This document shows, piece after piece, positions 1-8,740 of a stretch of DNA of 30,743 nucleotides. A program made the position numbers and the translations under genes. The DNA is taken from NCBI GenBank assembly GCA_003667245.1, contig RCNN01000324.1, forward strand, positions 1 through 30,743, written 5' to 3'. Positions within the stretch are counted from its first letter, which is position 1. Every line of letters starts with the position of its first letter. This DNA comes from Heterostelium multicystogenum (Eukaryota; Evosea; Eumycetozoa; Acytosteliales; Acytosteliaceae). The notes under the pieces were generated by a model. That model worked only from the letters and a program-made list of their open reading frames with translations, had not been told where the DNA came from and ran no database searches.

Positions 1-168
1 CCGAATGAGGAGGTGCTGCGCGATGTGCCCACCGGCAGCGGCGTGCTCGACCTGGTCGAGTGGACCGCCGCGGTAAAGGCCACCGGGTACGCCGGGTGGT
101 GGAGTTGTGAGTTGTTCTGCAAAAAACAGCAGCAGCAAAAACAGCTACGCCGTCGCCCCAACAATTGA
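1..168 (+). CDS. Sugar phosphate isomerase/epimerase, C-terminal fragment
   Basis: The window opens inside this gene, and only the last 55 or so codons are present. The end reads as a TIM-barrel xylose-isomerase-like (AP endonuclease 2 family) C-terminus: a VPTGSGVLDLVEW stretch, then GYAGWWSCELFCKKQQQQ. The aromatic-SCE pattern is typical of the last barrel strand in inosose/hydroxypyruvate isomerase-like proteins. After the glutamine run the frame stops at 166-168. Removing one A from the A run near 140 would give a slightly different tail ending at 179-181, so the exact end is uncertain. It lies about 80 bases upstream of the GMC oxidoreductase on the same strand, so the two probably form one sugar or polyol catabolic unit. 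The substrate cannot be told from this fragment. Confidence 0.6.
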   Translation, partial: PNEEVLRDVPTGSGVLDLVEWTAAVKATGYAGWWSCELFCKKQQQQKQLRRRPNN

Positions 169-247
169 AAGACGCTGTTAACCGGGCCTGGTCGGTTGAT
201 AACGCGCGTTTCGACACTGGCTGAATACTAAAAAATCTGAGGTTGTC

Positions 248-1848
248 ATGGTGGATTTCATCGTAATCGGGGGCGGCTTCCACGGGCTGCACAGTCGCAT
301 CGCGCCTGAGTGAGGATGCGGGAGCGTCGGTGGTGCTGTTCGAGGAAGGCCCGCGGGATCGCAGCCCTTACATCCATATTCCCGGCGCCTACTACAAGAC
401 CGCCCAGGGCCCGCTGCTCAAGCGTTATGCGTGGGAGCCGACCGAGGACCAGCACCGCAGCGAAACGCCGACCATGGTCCAGGCCAGCGTGCTCGGGGGC
501 GGCAGCTCGGTGAATGCGATGATTTATATCCGTGGCGTGGCCCGCCGACTACGACGGTTGGGCCGAACAGGGCGCCGCCGGGTGGTCGTATAAAAGACGT
601 GTTGCCGTACTTCAAAAAAGGCCGAGGACAACGAGCGGTTCTGCAACGAGGTGCACGGTGTCGGCGGGCCGTTGGGGGTGTCGGACCCGATCAATATCCA
701 CCCCTTGACCAAAGTCTGGCTGCGGGCCTGCCAGCAGTTTGGATTGCCCTATAACGAAGACTTCAACTCGGGCCAGCCCGAGGGCTGCGGGCTGTACCAG
801 ATCACCGCCAAAAACGGCTTTCGCAGCAGTGCCGCCGTGGCCTACCTGGCGCCGGCCAAGTCGCGCGCAAGAACCTGACGGTGAAGACCGGCTGCCGGGT
901 GCTGCGTATCCTGATGCAGGGCAACAAGGCCGTCGGCATCGAATACCTGGAGAAGGGCGTGCGCCAGGTGATGCACGGCCGACAAGGAAATAATCCTGTC
1001 CTGCGGCGGCCATCAACTCACCCCGGTTGCTGATGTTGTCGGGGATCGGGCCCGCTGAGCAAGCTGGAAAAACACGGGATCAAAGTGGTTCAGGATTTGC
1101 CCGGTGTGGGGCAGAACCTGCAGGACCATATCGAAATTTTCACTGGTGTATGAGCTGACCGGCCCCCACAGCTACGAACAAGTACAAAAAAACCGTGGGG
1201 AAGCTTTATGGCGGGGTTGCAGTACGCGTTGTTCCGGCAAGGCCCGGCGGCGTCCAACCTGATTGAAGGCGGGGCGCTTTCTGGTGGGGCGACAAGACGG
1301 CGGTGCACCCGGATATCCAGTATTTCATGGTGGTGGGCGCGGGCATCGAGGAGGGTGTGGATTCGGTGCCCGGCGGCAATGGCTGCACGTTGAACCTGGG
1401 GCAGATACGGCCAAGGTCCAGGGGCTATGTGGAGCTTTACTCCGCCGACCCGATGTCCCGCCGCGCATCGTGCCCAACTACTTTTCCGATCCGTACGACA
1501 TTGAAAGCCTGGTGGACGGTTTGCCTTGTGGGCGAACAGATCATGGCCCAGGCGGCCTTCAAACCCTACGTGGCTCGTCGGCATGTACCGGAACCCACCG
1601 TGCGTTCGCGCGAAGCGATGAAGCGGTTTTGCCATCAGGAAGCCCACGCCGCACTGCATCCATCCGGCACCTGTCGCATGGGTGTGGATGAGCGGGCGGT
1701 GGTGGGGCCGGACCTCAAAGTGCATGGCATCGAAGGGCTGCGGGTGGCCGATGCGTCGATCATGCCGACCCTGATTTCAGGCAACCCCAACTCGGTGTGC
1801 ATCATGATCGGCGAAAAAGCTGCCGACATGATCCGGACCGCCCGATAG
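248..1848 (+). CDS. GMC family FAD-dependent oxidoreductase (broken by many indels)
   Basis: This is a glucose-methanol-choline type flavoenzyme that would oxidise an alcohol or sugar alcohol group with FAD. The start follows a TGAGG ribosome site (about 238-242) and opens with [10 protein letters not shown], the FAD dinucleotide-binding strand. Further signatures appear in order: [16 protein letters not shown] (GMC signature 1, near 488), a GPAEQ/SGIGP-like segment (signature 2, near 1035-1060), and the C-terminal catalytic region with HPSGTCRMG (near 1660, active-site His) and [17 protein letters not shown]. The full span of about 530 residues is normal for the family. The frame is interrupted about 13 times (for example near 271, 542, 594, 620, 868, 981, 1004, 1139, 1195, 1277, 1450 and 1521), almost all one-base changes in short runs. 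The substrate is unknown. Its position beside xylose genes suggests a sugar-related role, but that is inference. Confidence 0.8.
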
Positions 1849-1850
1849 AG

Positions 1851-1886
1851 TTGCCCCGGGCGGTAACACCGGCCTCTTTTTTTGGG
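1851..1886 (+). terminator. Possible terminator after the GMC oxidoreductase
   Basis: Just after the stop codon a short GC-rich stem (CGGT-AAC-ACCG core with flanking GC) is followed by seven T residues at 1877-1883. The stem is imperfect as written, which could itself be an indel artefact. It would end transcription between this gene and the convergent xylose operon. Confidence 0.4.
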
Positions 1887-1892
1887 GCAGGC

Positions 1893-2043
1893 TCAGGCGC
1901 CGATCAACCACAGCGCGAAACAGCTGCCGAGGGCCAGCAGCCCAAGGGCGATGCCAAAGCTTTGCCTGCAGTTCAAGGGGCATTGCCCTTGGGTCCTGAT
2001 GTTTGTCCATGGAATCAACGGACTGTACGCGGCCGTTGATCAT
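1893..2043 (-). CDS. Small single-pass membrane protein, hypothetical
   Basis: A possible ORF of about 50 codons lies downstream of xylH on the same strand. The N-terminal part is polar (MDKHQDPRAMPLELQAK, with an upstream in-frame ATG at 2043). After one frame change near 1955 the rest reads as one hydrophobic helix, FGIALGLLALGSCFALWLIG, ending at 1893-1895. A charged head followed by one clean transmembrane segment and an immediate stop is unlikely by chance, which supports a real gene. The ATG at 2043 overlaps the stop of the preceding tiny ORF as ATGA, suggesting translational coupling. No clear ribosome site is visible and the function is unknown. It could be the last cistron of the xyl operon. 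Confidence 0.45.
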
Positions 2044-2150
2044 CTGAGCGGTTGCAAAAGAACAAACTGTGCATGGCATGTGCCTCGTGGGTCGTTTCTG
2101 CTCAAGTCGAGGCCGATATCGGCCGCCTGCTTGTCAAGAGCAAGCTCCAT
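2040..2150 (-). CDS. Tiny ORF between xylH and the small membrane protein
   Basis: An uninterrupted 36-codon frame starts MELALDKQAADIGLDLS and ends QFVLLQPLR. It begins about 16 bases after the xylH stop, and its TGA overlaps the next ATG by the ATGA arrangement. I do not recognise it. Position and overlap are the only support. It could equally be untranslated trailer sequence. Confidence 0.25.
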   Translation of the reverse strand: MELALDKQAADIGLDLSRNDPRGTCHAQFVLLQPLR

Positions 2151-2165
2151 GCCATTGCCCCAACC

Positions 2166-3310
2166 TCAACGACGCCCCGTCCGCGTTACTCACATCCACC
2201 CACACCGCCAGCACCAGGATGCTGCCCTTGACGATCATCTGCCAGTAGCTGTCCACGTCGAGCATCGACATGCCGTTGTCCAGGCTGCTGATCACCAGTG
2301 CGCCGAGCAGGGCGCCGTACACCGTGCCCGAACCGCCGCGCATCGATGTACCGCCGATAAAGCACGCCGCGATAGCATCCAGTTCGCCCATGTTGCCCGC
2401 CGAAGGTGAACCCGCCGCCAGGCGCGCGGTGTTGACCAGCCCCGGCGAGGGCGCAACATCACGCCCATGATCCCGAAGATCCACAGTTTGACCGCCTGCA
2501 CGTTGATCCCCGACAGGCGTGTGGCTTCCATGTTGCTGCCCCACCGAGTAGATGCGCCGGCCAAAGACGGTCTGGCTGGTGACGTAGCTGAACACCCCCA
2601 GCAGCACCAGAAGCAGCAGCACCGGCACGGGAATCCCGTCGTAGCTGTTGAGGGTGTAGACGAAGCCGGCCAGCACGAAACCGATCAAACACCACGCGCA
2701 CGCTGTCGCGCAGCATCGACGGCAGCGCCAAGCCGTGCAGGGCGCGGTTGTGGCGTTGGCGCCAGGTCAGGAATATCGCCAGCCCGAACAGCAGCACGCC
2801 GAGAATCACCCCGACCACCGTCGGCAGGTAACCCTGGCCGATGTACACCAGTTGTGGCGAAAACCGGTGCAATCGTGGTGCCGCCGGTAATGCCAGCAGC
2901 ACCCCGCGAAACGCGAGCATGCCGCCCAGGCCGACGATGAAGGAGGGGATGCGCAGGTACGCGGTCATGTAGCCGTTGCCCAGGCCAATCAGCAAGCCAC
3001 AGAGGGCGACGATGGCCAGGTTCAGCGGCAGGGGAATGTGATAAACCACATCCAGGATCGCCGCGACGCCGCCGAGCAAAACCGAGCATCGAGCCCACCG
3101 ACAGGTCGATCTCGCCGCTGATGATCACCAGCACCATGCCGCAGGCCAGGATGCCGGTAATTGGACATCTGCCGCAGCAGGTTCGACAGGTTTGCGCGGG
3201 GTCAGGAAACCGCCTTCGGTCTGCCAGCTGAAAAACACCCAGATCAGCACCACGGCGATCAACAGGGCGAGCATTTTGTAGCGGGTGAAGAGCTGTTTGA
3301 CCTGGTTCAT
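2166..3310 (-). CDS. xylH: D-xylose ABC transporter permease XylH
   Basis: This is the inner-membrane permease of the high-affinity xylose importer; it pairs with XylG (ATPase) and XylF (binding protein). The N-terminus has a first membrane helix (MLALLIAVVLIWVFF), then the sugar-permease signature region SGEIDLSVGSMLG (near 3110-3075) and multiple hydrophobic helices such as LALVALCGLL-like, PVPVLLLLVLLGVFSYVTS and the C-terminal SYWQMIVKGSILVLAVWVDV. The EAA-like cytoplasmic region is seen near GSNMEATRLSGINVQAVKLW. About 378 residues fits the family. The start is one base after the xylG stop, so the two are coupled. Breaks occur near 3192, 3162, 3078, 2860, 2688, 2540, 2455 and 2190, each fixed by one base. 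The natural stop is judged to be 2166-2168. Confidence 0.9.
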
Positions 3311-4871
3311 TTACGCGGACTTCCGATCATTATTATTGTCATGCCCGTTCGGTTGGCTGAGGGCGGCGGCGAGCACCTGTTCCTGGGTCAGGCCCTGGTT
3401 GATGAAGTCGCCGCGCAACTGGCCCTCGCCGATCACCAGCACCCGATCGGAGACCCCCAGCACCTCGGCCAGCTCCGAAGACACCATGATGATCGACACG
3501 CCTTCGGCCGCCAGCGCGCCCATCAATTTGTAGATCTCATATTTGGCGCCCACGTCCACGCCACGGGTCGGTTCGTCGAGGATCAGCACCCGGGGTTTGG
3601 TCAGGAGCATCTTGGCCAGTACGGCCTTCTGCTGGTTGCCGCCGGAGAGGCTGGTGATCGGCAGGAAACGGGTTCGCCGTCTTCAGGTGCATGCGCTTGA
3701 TTTCCTGTTCGACGCTGCCCAGTTCCGCCTCGGCATCGATGCGCGTCAGGTGCGAGAAACGGTCCAGCACCGCCAGGGTGATGTTTTGCCCAACGCCCAG
3801 GTCCGGGACGATGCCCTGGCGCTTGCGGTCTTCCGGGACCATGCACAGCCCGGCGCGAATCGACTTCAGCGGCGTGCGTGTATCAATCGGTTTGCCATCC
3901 AGCCATACCTCGCCTTGGTAGCGCCCGGGGTAGCTGCCGAACAGCGCCGAGACCAGTTCCGTGCGGCCGGCGCCCACCAGCCCGGCGATGCCGAGGATTT
4001 CGCCACGGCGCACGCTGAACGAAACATTGTCCACCCGCTTGCGGCTCGGGTTATCGACGTCGTAGCAGGTGATGTTGCGCGCCTCGAACAGCACCTCGCC
4101 GACCGCATGGGGTTCGGTGGGGTAGAGGTTGCTCATCTCACGGCCGACCATCTGCGTGATGATGCGCGATACGTCCATCTCGGCCATGGCCGTGGTCGCG
4201 ATGTGTTTGCCGTCGCGGATCACCGCGATGGTGTCGCAGATGGCCGAGACCTCATCGAGCTTGTGGGAGATGTACACGCAGGCGACGCCCTTGGCCTTGA
4301 GCCCACGGATGATGTCCAGCAGCACCTCGATTTCCGAGCGGGTCAGCGCCGAGGAGGGTTCGTCGAGGATCAGCAGGCGCGCCTGCTTGTTCAGGGCCTT
4401 GGCGATTTCCACCAGTTGCTGGTAGCCGCCGCCGTATTGCGAAACGGGCAGGGCGACGTTCATGTCCGGCACTTTCAGCTCGCGCATCAGGGCTTCGGCA
4501 CGGTGCATCATGGCGGGGTAGTTCATGCGCCCGCCGGGCAGTATCAGCTCGTGGCCCATGAAGATGTTTTCGGCCACCGAGAGGTCGGGTACCAGGGTCA
4601 GTTCCTGATGGATGATCACGATGCCGCAGGCTTCGGTTTCGGCGATGGAGTGGGCGCGCAACGGCTGGCCGTCCCAAAGGATTTCGCCGTCCCAGGTGCC
4701 GTGGGGATACACCGCCGACAGCACTTTCATCAGGGTCGATTTGCCGGCGCCGTTCTCGCCGCACAACCCTACGCATTCCCCGGGTTTTACCTTGATGTCG
4801 ATGCCATTCAGGGCTTTGACGCCACTGAAGGTCTTGACGATGTTGTTCATTTCCAGCAGGTAGTCGGACAT
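3311..4871 (-). CDS. xylG: D-xylose ABC transporter ATP-binding protein XylG
   Basis: This is the double-cassette ATPase of the sugar ABC importer (RbsA/XylG type). Cassette 1 (residues about 1-240) carries Walker [10 protein letters not shown] and Walker [12 protein letters not shown]. Cassette 2 begins around residue 260 with the degenerate [10 protein letters not shown] loop usual for these proteins and carries an LSGGNQQ signature plus [16 protein letters not shown]. Length is about 518 residues, close to E. coli XylG. The start [15 protein letters not shown] at 4871 is preferred over the ATG three codons upstream because it matches the family N-terminus. One frame break sits near 3668, at the cassette 2 signature; otherwise the gene is intact. 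The stop abuts the xylH start, and xylF lies 68 bases upstream behind a hairpin. Confidence 0.95.
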
Positions 4872-4898
4872 GGCGGGCACTCATTCCACAGCGAAAAG

Positions 4899-4925
4899 GC
4901 AGGAGCGGCCTCAAACCGCCCCTGC
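4899..4925 (-). terminator. Intercistronic hairpin between xylF and xylG
   Basis: Arms of ten bases (4899-4908 and 4916-4925) pair with one mismatch around a 7-base loop, all GC-rich. On the minus strand a short T run (CTTTTC) follows. It sits in the 68-base gap after the binding-protein gene. Such elements commonly stabilise the upstream mRNA or partly terminate, so that binding protein is made in excess over membrane parts. The role here is inferred. Confidence 0.55.
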
Positions 4926-4939
4926 AGTGAGCCGTACGC

Positions 4940-5942
4940 TTACTGCCCGGCGATTTGCGCTTTGGTGTAGAACCCGTCTTCTTCCAGCACGTTGACGTTG
5001 TCCTTGGTCAACGCGGTCGGCTTGAGCAGGATGCTCGACACCTGTTTGCTGCCGTTGTCGTACTGCGAGTTGTAGGCCGGTTTCTCGTCACGCACCAGTT
5101 GCACCGAGAGCTTGGCCGCCTCGGACGCCAGCAGCTTCAGGGGCTTGTAGACGGTCATGGTCTGGGTGCCGGCGATCACGCGCTTGATCGCGGCCAGGTC
5201 GGCATCCTGGCCCGAGACCGGCACCTTGCCCGCGAGTTTTTGTGCTGCCAGGGCCTGGATCGCGCCGCCGGCGGTGGCGTCGTTGGAGGCGACGATGCCG
5301 TCGATCTTGTTGCTGTTGGCGGTCAGGGCGTTTTCGACAATGCTCAGGGCTTCGGTGGGGTTCCATTCCTTGACCCATTGCTGGCCGACAATCTTGATGT
5401 CGCCCTTGTCGATCGAAGGCTGCAGCACCTTCATCTGGCCCTGGCGCAGGATCTTCGCGTTGTTGTCGGTAGGTGCGCCGCCCAGCAGGAAGTAATTGCC
5501 TTTAGGCTGCGCGTTCAACACGCCCTGGGCCTGCATCTCGCCGACCTTTTCGTTATCGAAGGAGATGTAGGCGTCGATATCGGCATTCAAAATCAGCCGG
5601 TCGTAGGACAGCACTTTCACCCCGGCTTTCTTGGCCTCGGCCACCACGTTGTTCAGCACCGTGGCATTGAACGGCACGATCACAATCACGTCGACGCCCC
5701 GGGAGATCAGGTTTTCAATCTGCGAGATCTGCCGCTGTTCGTTGGCGTCCGCCGACTGCACATAGACCTTGGCCCCCAGTTGTTCGGCGGCGGCGGTGAA
5801 ATAATCGCGGTCGCGGGCCCAGCGTTCAAGGCGCAGGTCGTCGATGGAAAAGCCGATTTTCGGATGGGCCGCGTCGGCCATGACCGAATTGGAAAGCAGT
5901 GCCAGAACGCTGGTGAGCAAGACAGTTTTTCAGGTGTTTCAT
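4940..5942 (-). CDS. xylF: D-xylose-binding periplasmic protein XylF
   Basis: This is the periplasmic receptor for the xylose ABC importer. A signal peptide (MKHLK..., hydrophobic LLTSVLALLSNSVMADA) precedes a sugar-binding type 1 periplasmic fold. Sequence landmarks match E. coli XylF closely along the length: GFSIDDLRLERWARDRDYF, SQIENLISRGVDVIVIVPFN, DADIDAYISFDNEKVGE, GNYFLLGGAPTDNNAK, NALTANSNKIDGIVASNDATAGG and SGQDADLAAIKRVIAGTQTM. Length is about 333 residues. The natural ATG is at 5942. An extra A in the A run near 5929 shifts the first five codons out of frame, so an apparent TTG start at 5920 would lose the head of the signal peptide. It lies 57 bases after the xylA stop. Confidence 0.96.
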
Positions 5943-5999
5943 GATGGTGAGTCCCTTTTATTGTTGTTTAGACGCACTGCTGGACCTGGAGCGTAGCGG

Positions 6000-7320
6000 T
6001 CATGGGTAGATAAAGCGATTCACTACGCCTTCGAGCATCTCCTGGCGGCCACTCACAGCTTGTGGGTTCAGTTGGTGGCTGAAGGCATGCTCGGCCAGCG
6101 ACGCCAGGCTGAAGTCGCCGCCAAGCACGGCACGCCCGAAGGATTGGTCCCAGCCGGCATAACGCTGGGCCTTGAATTGTTCGAGGGCGTCGTTCTGCAC
6201 CATGGCGGCGGCACGTTCCAGGGACAGCGCCAGCACGTCCATTGCGGCCACGTGGCCATGGAACAGGTCCACTTCGTCGAGGCTTTGGCGGCGTACCTTG
6301 GAGTCGAAGTTGTAGCCACCTCCCTTGAAGCCACCGGCCTTGAGTACCTCGTAGGTGACCAGGGTCAGCTCCTCGACGCTGTTGGGGAACTGGTCGGTGT
6401 CCCAGCCGTTCTGCGGGTCGCCACGGTTGGCGTCGATGCTGCCGAAAAATGCCCAGGGACGCGGCGGTGGCGATCTCATGGTGAAAGCTGTGGCCGGCGA
6501 GGGTGGCATGGTTGGCCTCGATGTTGACCTTGATCTCTTTCTCCAGGCCGAACTGATGCAGGAAGCCAAAACACGGTGGCGCTGTCGTAGTCGTATTGGT
6601 GCTTGGTGGGCTCCTGTGGCTTGGGCTCGATAAACAGCTCGCCGGTGAAGCCGATCTTGTATTTGTGCTCGACCACCATGCGCATGAACCGCCCGAGTTG
6701 CTCGCGCTCGCGCTTGAGGTCGGTATTGAGCAGGGTCTCGTAGCCTTCGCGGCCGCCCCACAACACATAGCTGGAGCCCTTGAGACGGTGGGTGGCATTC
6801 ATCGCGCTGAAACACCTGGGCCGCCGCATAGGCAAACACTTCCGGGTTCGGGTTACTGGCGGCGCCGGCGGCAAAGCGCGGGTTGCTGAAGCAGTTGGCA
6901 GTGCCCCACAGCAGCCGGATACCGGTCTGTTCCTGATGGCCTTCGAGCTGGTCGACCATCCGCGCAAAGTTGTCGCGGTACTCCGCCAGGCTTGCGCCTT
7001 CGGGAGCCACGTCGGTGTCGTGGAAGCTGTAGTAGTCGATGCCCAGCTTGGAGAAAAACTCGAACGCCGCTTTCGGCCTTGCCGCGTGCCACTTGCAGGG
7101 CTTCCCCCGGTTGCTGCCAGGGCCGCTGGAAGGTGCCGGAGCCGAACATGTCACTGCCGGGCCAGACGAAGTTGTGCCAGTAACACGCGGCCATCCGCAG
7201 GTGCTCGCGCATCGGTTTGCCGAGGATCAGCTTGTTTGCATCGTAGTGCCGGAAGGCCAGGGGAGAGTCGCTATCGGGGCCTTCATAGAGGATTTTTTCG
7301 ACCGCGGGAAAGTAGGGCAT
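6000..7320 (-). CDS. xylA: D-xylose isomerase XylA
   Basis: This enzyme converts D-xylose to D-xylulose in the cytoplasm (TIM barrel, two divalent metals). It opens [20 protein letters not shown] after a good AAGGAT ribosome site. It shows the catalytic-His strand [13 protein letters not shown] (near 7035), the [15 protein letters not shown] metal/substrate region (near 6750) and the [16 protein letters not shown] signature (near 6505). It ends with NRFIYP at 6000-6002. About 438 residues is the class II length. Frame breaks are near 7073, 6808, 6572 and 6458. It is the first gene of the operon xylA-xylF-xylG-xylH and divergent from xylR, which most likely activates it. In P. fluorescens the same gene has been called xutA. 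Confidence 0.95.
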
Positions 7321-7396
7321 CGCCAGATCCTTGTTGTTATGAGTGCACGTTAACCTTGCCTCGATACTAGCAACGGCCCCCGGCCAACCGATTATG

Positions 7397-7423
7397 AAAA
7401 TCACCAGAGCGGGGTTCGATTTT
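7397..7423. promoter_or_regulatory. Candidate XylR operator in the xylA/xylR divergent region
   Basis: The 153-base gap between xylA and xylR holds an inverted repeat, AAAATC (7397-7402) and GATTTT (7418-7423), with centres about 21 bases (two helical turns) apart. The spacing would place both arms on one face of the helix, as expected for a regulator dimer. The assignment to XylR rests on position only. No certain -35/-10 pair was identified. Confidence 0.3.
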
Positions 7424-7473
7424 GAGTGGTTTTACGCGCATAGTGGCTCGACATATCGCATGGAGCCGCCCCT

Positions 7474-8686
7474 GTGAAAACTGTCCCGCCTGTGCACCGG
7501 ATTGCCCTGCTGTTCAATGGCAACAAGATCTACGATCGCGGCATCATCACCGGGATCGGCAACTACCTGAGCAGTACGCGGGTGTCGTGGGATCTGTTCC
7601 TGGAAGAGGACTTCGTCTGCCGGCTCAAGGGTATCGAGCGCTGGCATGGCGACGGGATCATTGCCGACTTCGACGACCCGGCGATGGGCCCCGCGTTGGC
7701 GGGTGTGCATGTGCCGGTGGTGGCGGTGGGCGGGTCTTATGAGGATGAGCGGGCTTACCCACGGCATACTCCGTATGTGGCCACTGACAATTTTGCTTTG
7801 ATCAAGCTGGCCTATGAACACCTGATCGAAGCCGGGCTGACGCGCTTTGCCTGTTTCAGCCTGCCTGAAGCCGATATCAACCGTTGGGCCCAGGAGCGCG
7901 AAAAAGCCTTCCGCCGCCTGCTGGAGCGCGATGGCTTGCCGGTGGAGGTGTATCGCGGGCTCGGCACCAGCGCGCCGCTGTGGGACTCGGCGGTGGAGCA
8001 ACAAATTGCCTGGTTGCACAGCCTGCCCAAACCCATCGGCATCATCGCGGTCAGCGACGCCCGAGCCCGCCAGTTGCTGCAGGCCTGCCTCACCGCCGGC
8101 ATCCCGGTGCCGGAGCAAGTGGCACTGATCGGCATCGACAACGACCCCTTGACCCGCACCCTGACCCGCGTGCCGCTGAGCTCGGTGATCCAGGGCACTG
8201 AAAAAATGGGCCGCACCGCCGCGCGCCTGCTGCACCAGATGCTGCACGGCATGCCTTCGGCAGGCAGCCAGATCCTGGTGCCGCCGGAAGCGGTCAACGT
8301 GCAGACCTCAAGCCTGCACCAACCCCTCGGCCATCCCTACGTGATGCAAGCGCTGCATTTCATTCGCCAGTACGCCTGCCAGGGCATCAAGACCGCCCAG
8401 GTCGCCAACTACGTCGGCGTGTCGCGGTCGTCCCTGGAAGCGCATTTTCGCAGTGAACTGAACCGCAGCGTCCACGATGAAATCCTGCGCTTCAAACTCG
8501 CGGCTGCGGTTTCCAGCCTGGAAAATACCAGGGCCGCGATTGCGGATATTGCCTATGACTGCGGGTTCAAAATCCGCCCAGTACCTGCACACGGTGTTCA
8601 AGCGCGAGTTCGGGTGTACGCCGAGGGAGTACCAGGTGGGGCAGGTCGAGCGCGATTCGAGCGATGTCATTTCTTTGTCGCCTTGA
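7474..8686 (+). CDS. xylR: Xylose operon activator XylR/XutR (AraC family with sugar-binding domain)
   Basis: This is a transcription activator of xylose genes. The start is GTG at 7474 (VKTVPPVHRIALLFNGNKIYDRG). The first 270 residues form a LacI-type periplasmic-binding-like sensor: LEEDFVCRLKGIERWHGDGIIADFDDP, YVATDNFALIKLAYEHL and GIIAVSDARARQLLQAC all match E. coli XylR in order. The last 110 residues are an AraC double helix-turn-helix (GIKTAQVANYVGVSRSSLEAHF, then IADIAYDCGF...YLHTVFKREFGCTPREYQ). One break near 8573 shifts the second helix-turn-helix into another frame; the true stop is at 8684-8686, about 403 residues. It is divergent from xylA. The P. fluorescens counterpart XutR responds to xylose, xylulose and ribose; that is literature knowledge, not visible here. 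Confidence 0.93.
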
Positions 8687-8740
8687 GTCCCTATTTTGTC
8701 CTGAGCCTCGCTCCAGAACTTCAAGGGATTGAATCGTCTT

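Noticed and set aside
3543..5944. Long plus-strand open frames (475 and 329 codons) opposite xylG and xylF
   Set aside because: Antisense shadows of strongly conserved genes in high-GC DNA; composition (His, Arg, Gly-rich) and lack of domains are typical of shadows.
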